Below the pieces are notes generated by a model that saw only the letters and a program-made list of their open reading frames with translations, did no database searches and was not told the origin of the DNA. A DNA stretch of 64,000 nt from Formicarius rufipectus (taxonomy: Eukaryota; Chordata; Aves; Passeriformes; Formicariidae), in the NCBI GenBank assembly GCA_013399695.1, contig VXAU01000197.1:3498557-3562556 (forward strand), written 5' to 3'. The translations under genes and the position numbers were made by a program. Shown here piece after piece: positions 1-12,700 of the stretch (position 1 is the first letter of the stretch; every line of letters begins with the position of its first letter).

Positions 1-3000
1 CATTTTATTTAATGTGCCTTTGGCAGTTTGAGATCAGCAGCAATATTGATTTCTGAAGCGTTCTACAGCGTGGTTTGTGTTGGTGCATGTTTTTACATGT
101 GTAACTGTTCTAATATACTTTGCTTTGTAATGTAAAAAAAAGAGTATTCAAAACTGTTTTTATTTCTTTGTTTATTTCACATCTCTTTGTTTACTGTGTC
201 TTGGTTGGGATTTATTGCTTTGCACTTCATCCAGAACACCTTGGACAGCATGCAGGTATTTTAGGGCATAAATTCTCCTTTCCCTGTCCTGAGTCCTGCA
301 CATTTCCCTTGAAAATGAGAGCCCTGCCTAACCTTGCATGGGATGTGTGCTAGAACCATTGTTATGCAAGCATGCTTTGCATTTATTGGCCAAATATCAA
401 ATCATCAAAATCAGAATTTTTTTCTACAAGGAATTAATCTTGGCATGATTTGATGAGAACTCAGATCCTGGTTTTAAAAGTCAATTCCTTACGAGCATGC
501 CCTGTAGGAATGGTTTGGTAGTTTATTCACAACTGCAACTTTCTGCCAGTGTGAATTTTGTCTGAATTCAGATTGTTTCTTTATTAATACAGAGACTGTT
601 TAATGTGGTATTTGCACCTGAGGTTGATTTGAGCCACCCAGTGAGAGCTATTGCTGCTATGAACAAACTATGAAATATCTCCATAGCAGAACATATGAAC
701 ATGTGAATAGTCTGAATTCAAACCTGTCCACTTGCAAAGTTGCTCTTCATCTTACCTGTCTCATGTGAACAGTGTCTTGTGATGGATGAAGTCTGCTTCA
801 TTTTCCCTTTAAGAAGCTGTTTTAATTTTAGAAGCAGCACTATGGATTGTATGAGGCACTTGGCAAGTGCTGAGTGACAGACATTCAATCTGTGCAGCAG
901 AGAATGTCTTCTCATACAACCGCTGCTAGAGGCAGATGCAGTTCTAGGGAGCTCTGGTAGACCTGGCACCTTGTGCCATGGTTATTAGGGTGGATGACAT
1001 GGGAAGAACTGTGCCACAGAATGCAAATTCAGAGTTCTGAGGCTGTGAGCACACGCCTTCCTTTGTGCAGAGATGTACATGGACACCTGGGTTTTGTGCA
1101 CTGAGGTGAGTCTGACTGGTTGGTGATAGAACAAGCACATGCCTGAATTCAAGAACCAGGAATGAGCATGGGGATGCCTCTGATGGCTCTGTTGTGGATC
1201 TCATGGCAGTTTTTTCTTTATATAGTACCAACTCTGTGCTGACTTCTAACTCACAACCTTAACTTTAAAAAAAAAAAAAAAAAAAGGCAGTAAAGGCATT
1301 TTTCTTCCAGGCTTCGTGCTGCCGTGACAGAACAACTTGAAATTTCTGCATGCTCAGAAGAGAAGACAAAGAAGGCACATACTGAAATGCAAATAGTTTT
1401 TTAATTCATAAATAAAAATACATTAATATTTTTTCCAAAAGATCTTTAAGACAGTCTTGGCATCTTGTTGAGGTTTGGATTGTGATGTTTTTTATTTTTC
1501 ATCCTATGCTAGAGTTTCCATAACTGCATGTGGAAAGGTCAGTATATATTCCTAGAGAGCTGAATAGCTCATCCTTAAATGAGGGGACCAAAAAACCCAG
1601 ACCAGTTTACTTCTTTGTTTGCTTAATGTGCTTTCAAAGTTGTACATAGATGTCATACAGCAAATTGACAAGTAGCAAAGGCTCACATTTCAATTGCTCA
1701 ACACCAGAGCAAAGAAATGAAAGACAAAAATTGCAGGTATTTCTTGTTTGCGTAAAAGTCCCACAATGTCTCTGATTCTTACTGGGTATTTTTTCATGAT
1801 CAATCAGATGGATACCCTGAGACATCTTTAGCAGAAATAAATTTAATTTGTGTTATGAATATAGACAAAATATATCTTTAAAATTCACTGTAGCTTTAAA
1901 AAATTATTCATTACAAGAGAAGGAACAAACAGTACCTTCTTTAGTAGAAAATTTGGATTTTTGGGTTCTTCTGGGTACTCTAAGTGCTTTCCTTATTTTT
2001 AGCTGAGCTGAGCTATTTTTAGATGTGGTGTGTAATATGTGTTGTTTTCTTGGTATGTAAAATGTGCCATTTTTCTTATATGAACTGAGAATGTTTTTGC
2101 CTTTGAAAAAACCCAACCTCTTGGTTCAGCTGAATGAATTTGATATCCTGACTCCCTTTGTTAGTGCAGTTGTTTAACTAGGCATATACTCTGAAGGCGT
2201 TTTTAATGAAGGAAAGTGATGTTTGTTCATCATAAGGCACCAGATAAGGATACAATACATTAGCTTTTCATAGAAGGAGCCTGTTAGTGCCCCTGCTGAG
2301 CCACTTGTGCTCGTTTGGGTCACAGCAGGCAGGCATGGGCTCTCCTTGGGTCTCCAGTGGCATTCCATCTGCCACATTTCAGAGCACACACCAACTGGTT
2401 GCCCCCATGTAAAAATCAGACCTCACAAATGAAACTCTCAGGAGCTTCTCTGACTCTTCAGTCTTTGCAAGAGGTGTTAATTTATTCTTTTCTGACTCTC
2501 TAGGCACCCTGGCTTTGTGATTTTTCCTTAGGAATATCTGACAGTGTAAGCAAAGAGATACATAGGTGGTTTATAAACGCTGATTGAAATTTGAATTCAT
2601 TATACTGAAAACAGTATTATATCCTTACTTTAGCTGGTAACAATGAATGTACAGATTTGGGTAAAAGGGGTTTTTGTGCTGTAGCATCTTCACTACTCTT
2701 TATATGTTTTGAGTAGAAGTTGTAGAAAAAAATCCTCAATTCCCATGTCCTTTGTTATTCCTTTCAATCAGGGAATCTTTCTTTCACATTACCTTATCCA
2801 TTTTCTCTCATTAGGAATTTATAAGCTGTATGTAGGCAAATTTCCCAGGTCAGCACAGAAGCAAAGCCTGATGCCTCAAAATTCAAACAAAACTGCTTGC
2901 CAACAGTGGCATTTTGGTGCTTCTCACAGGCTTTACGACCGACCTCCTCTTGGCTGGTGTCTGGAGTACTTTGTGTGGTTTGGCTTTACAGTGAGGAGCA

Positions 3001-3524
3001 TTGTTTTTGGAAGGGAATGCAGGCAGTGCCTAGACCCAAATATCCGCATGAACCACTGTGGGTTTTTTTCATTCTTGTTGGGGTTTAATACATAAATGTT
3101 AATCCAGCAATTCAGGAGTCATCAGCTTAATAGCAGAGGATGGGCAAGTCTCAGAAAAACACCTGAGGTCCAGAAAAAGTTGGAAGAGCACTCAAAACTT
3201 GACATTCAGATGTGTGTAGAAGTCAAAAAGCTGTAGCATCTCTTTGAAGGTGTTCTTAGCAGTAGTTTTTTTTTAGCACTGCCAAAATATATGATGAGGA
3301 ATCTCCCCTTTGGAAACTGGGGATGGGAGGAGAAATCACCTCGATATTACAGGGTGACCACCAGGTTTCGTTCTAAGTGTGAGTGAGAATTAGAGGGAGA
3401 TCGTGGGCCCGTCTATCCCAAATAGTTTGCCTATCCTGGCTTCCTGGTGCTTCAGAAGGATCTGATGGGGTCAGAGCTTGCTCCGATCTCAGTCAAATGT
3501 CTGTGCTCTGTCTTGGTGGTGCAG
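1..3524 (+). other. RIMBP2: RIMBP2 intron (3' part)
   Basis: The window opens inside a RIMBP2 intron. I see no exon matching the missing N-terminal coiled coil here. The stretch is AT-rich and holds a poly-A run at about 1267-1285. It ends in the acceptor GTGCAG just before 3525. Confidence 0.8.
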
Positions 3525-3729
3525 GCCAAGGTCCGAGAGCTGGAGGAGAAATGCCGGACACAGAGCGAGCAGTTTAACCTCCTGTCCAGAGAGCTGGAGA
3601 AGTTTCGGCAGCAGGCGGGGAAGATTGATCTCCTGAGCAGCAACACGTTGGCATCCTCAGATATCTCTGGTTCTCCTGGAAAATCCCTGTCCCAGTTGAT
3701 GAATGGAATAGCCACTTCTATAGGTAAAG
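3525..3729 (+). CDS. RIMBP2: RIMBP2 exon: end of N-terminal coiled coil
   Basis: The exon starts in phase 0 after GGTGCAG and ends one base into a codon (AAAG|gtaaga). It reads AKVRELEEKCRTQSEQF... with heptad-like spacing, then a Ser/Gly-rich segment ending MNGIATSIGKG. An earlier GT at 3724 (ATAG|gtaaag) is a competing donor. The later one is chosen because only it joins in frame to HESPSGSRC in the next exon. Confidence 0.95.
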
Positions 3730-6700
3730 GTAAGACCAGTGTTTTATTTGTAGGTGTTGGGTCTGCCCTGGAGGATTTAAGATGCAGCTCTAGGCTGTAA
3801 ATAGAGTTTGCTGTAGAAATGGAGGACAAAATCCACTCCTGTTCCTGTTTTGTGGCTTGCTTAAATTTCAGAGTGTCTCTTAAGCCCTCACTGAGCTTGT
3901 TCCAGTTTTATTCAGGCACTGCTGTGAGCAGAATTCTCTCTAATTGCTGTTGGGTGTAGTGATAAGAAGCCAGTTCAGCATTAAAATTATGTATTCCTTA
4001 TGTAAAAATATACTTCCCTTGTAAGAAGGACTGTCTGTATAGCAGGCTTTGTTGTAAAACCTTCCCTGTTTCAGGGACAGGGGCTGCTGTCTTGTTGAAG
4101 TAGCAGTTTATGGGGAAAGAAAGCACAGAGACCCCCACAATGTATTGGCCATTACATAAAAGAAAAGTGTAAATAGAGAAGGGGAGAAAATGGGGAAGCT
4201 GAATGGAGTATTTTGACAGATATTGGATGGTTTTGGCCTAATTTCATTTGTTCAGCAGAAGTGATGTACTTGTCTATTAAAAAAAAAATTAGAAGCAAAC
4301 ATTGTCTACAAAACAAAGATTCTGGCATATAGTGATTTTGGTTCATGGGATGTATTTTAACAGAACTGAATAGGGGTAGTATCTACAATTGCTTGCTAAA
4401 CTGTGCAAAGATATGTTTACATTTTTAACTGTGTGTAGAATAGCATTTAAACATGTAACTCCCAATTGTTCCAGAGACAGGAGAGTCTTGATTTCTGTTT
4501 CAAAAGCAATGGAGAATGTAAAGTTAAACAATAAAAACTGATTTACATCTGTAGCATTGTTCCTACCCTTGCAGTGCCCAGTGTAGTCAGCAGTGTGTGT
4601 TTATCCAAGATCTGTGTTGAACTTTCACCAGGTCATCTCCTGTTGCCAGAGGCAACGGCTCTCCGAAGTACAGGGCTTTGTAAACGATCCATTATTCATA
4701 GGAAAATTGCAAAGATCAAGGCGAGAGGTTACCTGAGGACACTTGAAAGTAACTTCCATGTAAATCACATGTCAGATTGTATATTGTCATGATGTTATTC
4801 TCAAGCCTGAGTGTCCTCACCAGCTCAGTATCACCCATGCTGGAAGGACTTCACTTGTCCTGCAAAGAAACAGCTGCCACTTAATTCTCATCACTAACAA
4901 ATTCTCCAAAAGTTGGTCTAAAATAAATATGAAAAGGAACTGGGAATATGAAATAGTCTCAACTTTTATTCCTAAGCTTCTAGGAAGACTCTGAGGAACA
5001 GGGCCTAGAAATCACAAATCATTTCCCTGCTGTTCCTAGACGAGTGGTTATTTTCAGTGAAGGGCGCTGAACTCACTGTGAAACCAAGTCCAAAGGAACC
5101 AAGGTGACATCCTGATTTCACTTCAGTTCAGTGGCTCTGTGTTTTGTATGCCTGGGGTTCTTAAACCCAAAATTGGAGCTGTCGGCAGTCTTGCCCACTG
5201 TGCTGCCTCTCAGTTCATAGGCTTTTCTGGAGCTGCAGCTTTTACCTAAGTGGATATTAAAGTGCTGTAAATGGAGAATTCTGAAGGCATTACCTGATAG
5301 CCATAAGAATTTATTAGAAATGTTCTTAATGCCAGCAGCATTAGCTCTGGTATTAATCTCTAAGGACGTGACTTTTAAAGCAACAATTAGTTTTGAAGAA
5401 AAGGTCATTAGGTATTGAAATGTCCTTTAGACAGCCAGTGAAGGTCCAGCCTGGATCACTGCAATTGATTGAAGCAGGCTCCTCAAATGAAAATCAGCTA
5501 AACTTTTTAAGGTACTCAGTCAAACTCTCCAAGGTAATTTATATTTACTCAGAAAACACTAATGGAAAAAACCTTTTCAAAAACCTTTGAAACATACTAA
5601 ACAGAAATATTCTGTGAAATCCTTGAGTAAAAGCAGAGCAAACACAGCAAGATCTGTACTGAAGCCATTTAAAGACCTTGCTCTGTAAACCTCTTCTCAT
5701 AACCTTTTGATTTTTCTGTCTTAGAATTCAGGGCCTGCAGCAGTAGTGAATAAACATCAGAAATCCTTGGACAACATTCATTCTCAGTATGAATGCACTG
5801 ATAACAATCAAGTGATGTTTGAGCAAGTGGGCAGGACTTCTAATTATTGAAATCAAGCCTTTCACAGTGATGATGGTGATGTACAGCAAGTTCTTCAAAG
5901 CAGAAGTGTAATTATTTTTATGATGTGTGAGAAAGAAAGAACACAAGAGGGAACACAGGGACAGCTTTCAAAGCAAAGCAGAGGACGGAAATGAGATCAG
6001 TTTATGACCAGCTGCTTTGCCTTAATTGGTGATGTTTGAATGTATCAGGAAATGAAATAAACCTAGCCAGAATGGATTAGAGCATAAAAAGTTCACTTTA
6101 AACATATAATAATGTCATGGTCAGATATAGAAACCTTAAGATTTATTATTCATCAGATAAGAGGCTCATTTAAATGAGCCTTAAATTATCCTTCCAGATA
6201 ATTTAAGTGGTCCATATGGAATCAGCAATTGCAATAAATAAAATGGAGAGTCTAATTTTAATGCAAGTATGGCCAGCTCTAATTCTCCTGAAACATCTAA
6301 ATTAGGTCCAGTGATGTTTCTTTTGCCTTAAAGGGGTGTTCTTTAGACTTCCTTAACAGGTATTTGCCAGGCGTGGGAAAATAAAGGCCATTTTGAGCAT
6401 ATATGGATTTTACAAAGACTTTATGGGCATAAACCCTGTGGCTTTATAAGGTTATTCTCTAGTATTTAGAGAAAAAAGAGAGATTTGTAGATGTTGCTGT
6501 GTATTCTTATAAGCTGACCTCTTGTATTTTTCATTTTTAACTGTGTTTTCCAGAGATCCAGTATAAAAGGAAAGGTATTTTGTTTGGGATTTTTTGTTTA
6601 GTTTTCAGTTAACAAGTTTTAAAACAGTCTGTGGGTCTGATTCCTCCACTTTCTGTTGCTCAAGCCCAGGGACATCAGTCTAATTGCCTTGGATGAACAA

Positions 6701-9700
6701 GAGAACCAGTTTCTCTTTTTTTTTTTTTNGGCCAGTTTTTAAGTGCAGCCTTTTTTGTCTGTATTCTGTATTCACAGTCTGCAGGAGTAGACATCCATCC
6801 TCTCTGGAAATGAGCAGGAGATTACAGAGATTCAGGAGGGATGTTCTTCATATTTGATGATGCTTGTGTTTATTTTTTTTTAAATGCAAGTGTGGCTCTG
6901 CATACACAGAATCAGCATGAATTTACATATATAATTTAAGTGTCTTGTGACCTTTTTAAAAGGCTCCTCTCCAGAATACACAGGAACTAATTGCTAAAGT
7001 TGTGTGATAAGGCTCACATGAAAATAATTTCTTTCCAGTTTATTGCAGCTATTACAAGACCTTGAAAATGCAGTTATTTTTAAGCTGCTTTAAGAACTAG
7101 ATCCCACTGAGGTCCTAGAGAAAAGCAGTCCCACAGCATGGAAAGAGCCTTAGAAGATCAGCTTCCACTTGTTCATGAGGACACAGGTGTTGATGGCACT
7201 GAGTGTGGATCTTACTGAGAAGAGAGATGCTCCTTTGAACAAGTAGCCAAATAAACAGAGAAACAGAGGACAGTGAAGGCAGCAATTAGTCCAGTTGGGA
7301 AGACAGATCCCCTTTGCTTAGCCAGACTTGGGGCAGAAGCTGCACTTCCACATACACTGATAGATATTCCAATCCCTCTGATGGGAAGTGAGGCACCTGT
7401 GTAGGGTCAGCACTATCTGAAGACACAGATGTCACTTAATACAATACAAGTACCACCCAGTTTTCTCTTCTATATGTTAAAGACTCAGGGCAAATTCCAT
7501 GTACCCTGTTTTGCAAGTGAGGGATAAAAAAAAAAAAGCCAGATTGATACCTTCCAGCATCTTGATATTCCTGGAGTTCTCAGTGATGCATGTTCCCATC
7601 CTGGTTATCGTCCTATATGTATGCCAAGCAAGGGCTAGACTGTCCTAGAATCTTCCTCCACATTTGGTACATAGTGCAGCTAATTTAAAACCAAAACCTG
7701 ATGAATCCAGGAGGTATGAGACCAAACAGCAGTGTCCTTTGAATGAATAATCACAGTTGGCCCAATTATTTATAGGCTTGGCGCTGACAGGCTGATATGG
7801 CAAGCACATTAACAGCAAACAGAAGGAGCTAAATTGGCTAAAGGTTTCTGAGCAGGGATGACTCTCCTGTTATATATGTGAGAAAGGTTCCAAGAATAAA
7901 AAATGTGCCCTTTACCAGCCTGGGGGTTGCTGTAAGCAGGGCTGGGTGTAATTAATCTTTGGTATGGTGAGTTGTGTATTTCCCTGCTGTCGATGTGCTT
8001 AAGTTGTCCTGCTGTAAATTACAATGATGGAGAGAAAATTAATCATATTGGACTAATGAGAACACCAGAAAAACCCTCTGATGGTGTTCTTGGAGCTTAT
8101 TCTCCTCTGCAGTGTGAGTAAAGAGGTTCCACTGATAATTCCTGGTGATGTGATCTGGGAAGTTAGCAATGCAGTAGCAAAACATTGCTGTCCAGACTTC
8201 TGGCAGAACAGGAGAGGAAATGCTGAACTTACACATATTCAGGGGTGAAAAATTAGAGCATAGGCTCATTATGTTAATGAAAAGGAGAATGCACTCTGCA
8301 TTTCTGAATGTGTCAGCAAAGGGCTGAGCTTTACTGTAACTTCTGCTTGTGCTGCAGGTATAATTGAGCTCAGTTTACAGTTTCCTGCTTTCATGTGGTT
8401 TAGGGATTGAACAGTAAAAGGGGGGAAATGTGGAAGTATTTTATATTGCACTTCATTGTCTGTCTTGCAACCTTGATGATGTTGTTGTTTTTAATTATCT
8501 CCCCTCACCTCCTAGCCTGATTTTTCACCTTAGTCAATAGGAGATAAGAGCAATTAACTCTTTAGGCTATTCAGTGTGCAATATAAACTTTTTCTTTCTC
8601 AAAAAACTATTTTTAAAAATCACAATAAAAATATTCAAAGAGTATTTCTGAGGAGTTTTCCTTTTCCATAGCCCAAGTCTTCCATTTTTTCAGAAACTGG
8701 AGAGATGGCACAGTGATCAAATTGCATGTTTTAGTACTGGTGTTAAAGAGGAACTCTTATGAAGTATGAAGCAGGTGCTCCTGACACTTAATGCCTGCCA
8801 AAAGTCAAACCACTTCATCTCAAAATGAATATCCTGCCAACTGAATCATTAGCATTTCAGTCACTTTCTTAGAAGACACATGTATGACTTGGTTCTACTT
8901 TCCAGTATATGACAGACTACTCAAAAGAAATAAAGGTTCTAACAGGAGCTTTTTAGTGCTGGGTATGTTAAACAGCATGTCAGATAACTTCTCCAAACAT
9001 ATTAAGGTGCTCAGAATGAAGGTGGATATTTTTCAGAAAAGGAAAATTTAACTTTGAGTGTTTTGAATTAAAATGCTTTCTACATGATGTTTTAGTACAT
9101 CTTGTTGACTTAGGCAATTTACCAAAAGACTGGAAACTAGTAGGCTTAGCTACTTTTATGCTCTGTAGTCTTTTTCTAGAAGGATTTTTAACAGGAGAAG
9201 AAAATAACTCACTGCTGCTTATTAGTTGGCAGTGTTTCTGCTTGAGAGCATTTACTTATTCTGGTGTGTGTTTTGTTCACTGTCAGGTCATGAAAGTCCT
9301 TCTGGGAGTCGCTGTGTGATTTCAGAGTTTATACGACCCCTTCAAATATCTGGAGACAAACCAGAACAACTGTCTGTCAAACCGACATTCCTGTCCAAGT
9401 CAAGATCTGGTACCCCAAGATGCAGATTTGATTCAGACGTGAGTCTCTTTAAATCTTTTACTGAAAATGTTTGCTGTAGGGGCTCCTCTGCTCCAGGGGA
9501 CTGATGCAGGGTGACCCACCTGCTTTTAAAAAGTCAGAACATGAATGTTCTCATTTTCTGAGACATCTTGGGAACACGATCAGTGGGAATGTAACTGATA
9601 TTTTCAAAGAAGCCACAGCTGATATCCTAGTTACCCAGCATGAAAAAAATAGCTGTGTGAGAACTTGAAGCTTCTCTGAAAGCCTCACCCTTCAGTGATG

Positions 9701-12700
9701 CAGGCAGAGCATTGTGCTGCTCCTGGGCCCGAGGTGTAAGTCAGCACTTCTGTCTGTGTCTGGTTTGGGCAGATTTCTCAATGTTTCATTATTATCTACC
9801 AAAAGGTGTGACTTGGATACAGCCTGGGCAAATGGAAGAGAAATTCCATGCAGTGCTCTGCCCACGCAGGGATGCTCTGGCAGAAAAGCAGCTCGTTCTG
9901 CAGGACTTGTTCTTTGCTTGGTTCTCATGATGTGTGAATATTCTCTCTAAAAGGCAGACCCCACCTCCAAACAGCCTTTCCAGCACCCTCGTAAACTGAT
10001 ACCGAGCCTGTAAAATGGAAGGGAAAGTTGCAGGATGTTGTCACCAGTGTCTCCCACCCTTCAGCTTTACATCTGGTGTTTAATTGTTCTTTTGAAAGGT
10101 TCTGTTCCTCCTTTCTCAGAAAGGTTTTCTGCTTTTCAGCAGAATTCTAGCAGAAATCCAATAGGAAGCTCGTAAGAGCTTTTCAAAGGTGCCATAACAA
10201 GTTGTTTGTTATTATTTAGTATAAATGTTATATATATATATTTAAAAAAAAGAAAAAGGTGTAGGACAAATTTTGAAAACTTTATATAGGGTATTATTTT
10301 CTATTAAATACTATAAGCCTGTTTTGCATGGGCAAAACAGATACCCATGAGGAAATGATCTTTAGATTTTACCCCTCACTTTGTAGTCTGGAATCACTTT
10401 TTTAATCTTTCCAAGAGCAAATAAATTGCAACTGTGTGCACATTTTCTATGTTACATTCATTGCAACTGAACCTGTGAAAACTGACAGAAACAGAATGTT
10501 TCTAAATAGATCACAAACCTGGGTGTGGTGTAGGATATTCAACAAAATATTAGATTCTGGTATAGTAGGAATTCCATGGGCGTATCTAAGGATTATCCAC
10601 AAGAAATATTTTTGTATATTTGTGTAGCAGAGTTACTGAAAAGTGGAAACATTCACTGCTTTTTTTTTTGAAGAGGCCACAGAAGAAGCAGCCCAAAGTA
10701 GTGAAAGCAGAAAAAGCAGCTTAGCGAGGAGACTCAGGGAAGCAGAACTAACAGCAAGGAACAGAGAAAGCACACGTCAACTTTAATTCCCTTTTTCTAT
10801 TATTTTTGAGTTATCTCTCACTGAGGATGTCAAGCCCTCTTCTGCAGAATTGTACGTTTTGTGCCTTGTAGAGTGTAATTACGTGATACATACTCACATT
10901 ATGCAAACTCACAGAAATTAAGCTCCATTCCTTTTCAGAGATATCCAGACCTAAGAGAGAGTGTGAATAAAACCTGAAAATGGAGCATAATGCTGGGAAG
11001 TCTGAAATAATTTTTTTTTAAAAAGTGATCCTCTGCAAAAAATACATGTTTGCAACTGCATTGGTTGTTACTGGTGACAAAATCTTCTAGAATAAACATT
11101 ATTGGTTGAGTTATGCACTTGGTGACAAGCCCATATCAAGGGGTCAGGGTGATAATCCAAATTCCACAAAGGGCAAAATACCTGTTATCTGGCTATTACT
11201 GTCCTCCTCACTGCAGTCAAGTGGTGGCACAATAGTGTGTGCTGGCCTAACCCACCTCTTAAGAGTTAATTAGGAGGAAAAGTGACTTAACTCAGTATTT
11301 TTCTGCTGTACTTTTGACAGGGACCAGTTTAGATCTGAAAGTTGCAGTTCAGTATTCACCCTATAAAATTTTGGGCAATTTTCTACCAATTTATGTTATT
11401 TGATCCCACTGTTAACCTGGTGGTTCTACCTTAATTGAAGTTCTCTCTAGCACAGAAAAGAAGTTGGTAATTTTTTTCTGAAATGCCTCACACCATCCTG
11501 CAAAATAAGTGGAGGGAAGTGTGTCTCTCAACTGTAAAACCTCTACTAGGCTCAAAGGACAAGAGAAAGAATTACTGCTTTACCAGTGAGATACCTGGTG
11601 CAGAGCTAAAATAGGCAGAGTCTGTGTTGATTCAGCACCACAATGTAATCTCCAGGTTTTGTAGACCAGATTTGTAATGGAATAAATGTGTGGCTTTGCA
11701 GAATTGAATTAAATATGATAAGTTCAGAGGAAATGGATTTCGTTCAGCTAGTGGAAAGGGTGGGATTCAACAGATGCTGATGCTGTGAATTGGATTGGAT
11801 TGGCAAAGGGGTCTATTTTGTGTGATACTCATTATTTCCAAGTGTTTGTAACTGGACACTTGCTCCAGCTCTAAACTCAGCATTTGTCTGGAATACTTAT
11901 TCACTAGTATGAGCCCTTCTAAGTAAAATTAACCAGTTGTATCCTGTGTTAGAATTTAATTCTTGTTTTTTCTCGATATTGCATGTTCGTTGTCTGATTT
12001 ATATCACCTGTCAGGAAAACTGTTCATGCAGCTTTCTGAAATCACATTATCTTTTCTTTTATCCCCTCTGCAGATGGATAATGATCAGAATTCCAATACC
12101 TCAAAGCAGAGATATTCTGGGAAAGTCCATCTTTGCATTGCTCGTTACAGGTAGAACTCCCATCTCATGACATATATAATATTCAACATTAGGTTTTCCT
12201 TCACTTTAATCTCACACTGACTTATTACATGAAATCGGTGTTAGAGATAACAGACCCCTTGCCTGTTTGCACTTACTGTAAAATAGTGCCATGTCCATGT
12301 GCTTTAATTGCCATGACATGGCTCTCTTACCCACCACTGTATTTCTCACCTTCAGTGTCTCGATGACATGAAATGGGAACCTCCTGCTTTATACGGTTTG
12401 TCTCAGTCTGTTCTTACAAATTACTTTTTCAAGCAAGGGAAGATTTAAAAGTCTGTCTCATCAAGCTATAAAGTACTGTAATGATAAAAATTTCAGTGAC
12501 TAACAATTTCTTTCAGTATGGATGCAATTTTAAGTACTTTATAATTACTTTTTGTCTCTCAGAAGCTTCTTTTTCTGAAACTCACTGGTTTTGTCTTTTT
12601 TTTAACTTGTCTCTGTAGAAGTTAATAAACCTTTTTAAAAGACACTTAAAACATAAAAAACAAATGAAATACTGGGACTGGAAAAGACCTTAGTTTGGTT

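Noticed and set aside
2709..3095. A 128-codon open frame on + in the first intron
   Set aside because: No recognisable domain, poor codon pattern and no matching splice phase to the 3525 exon.
6729..6729. A single undetermined base inside a T run
   Set aside because: A sequencing or assembly ambiguity, not biology.
7135..7175. Possible degenerate CR1 fragment (CATGGAAAGAGCCTTAGAAG)
   Set aside because: A similar weak resemblance only; not enough sequence to call it without a repeat library search.
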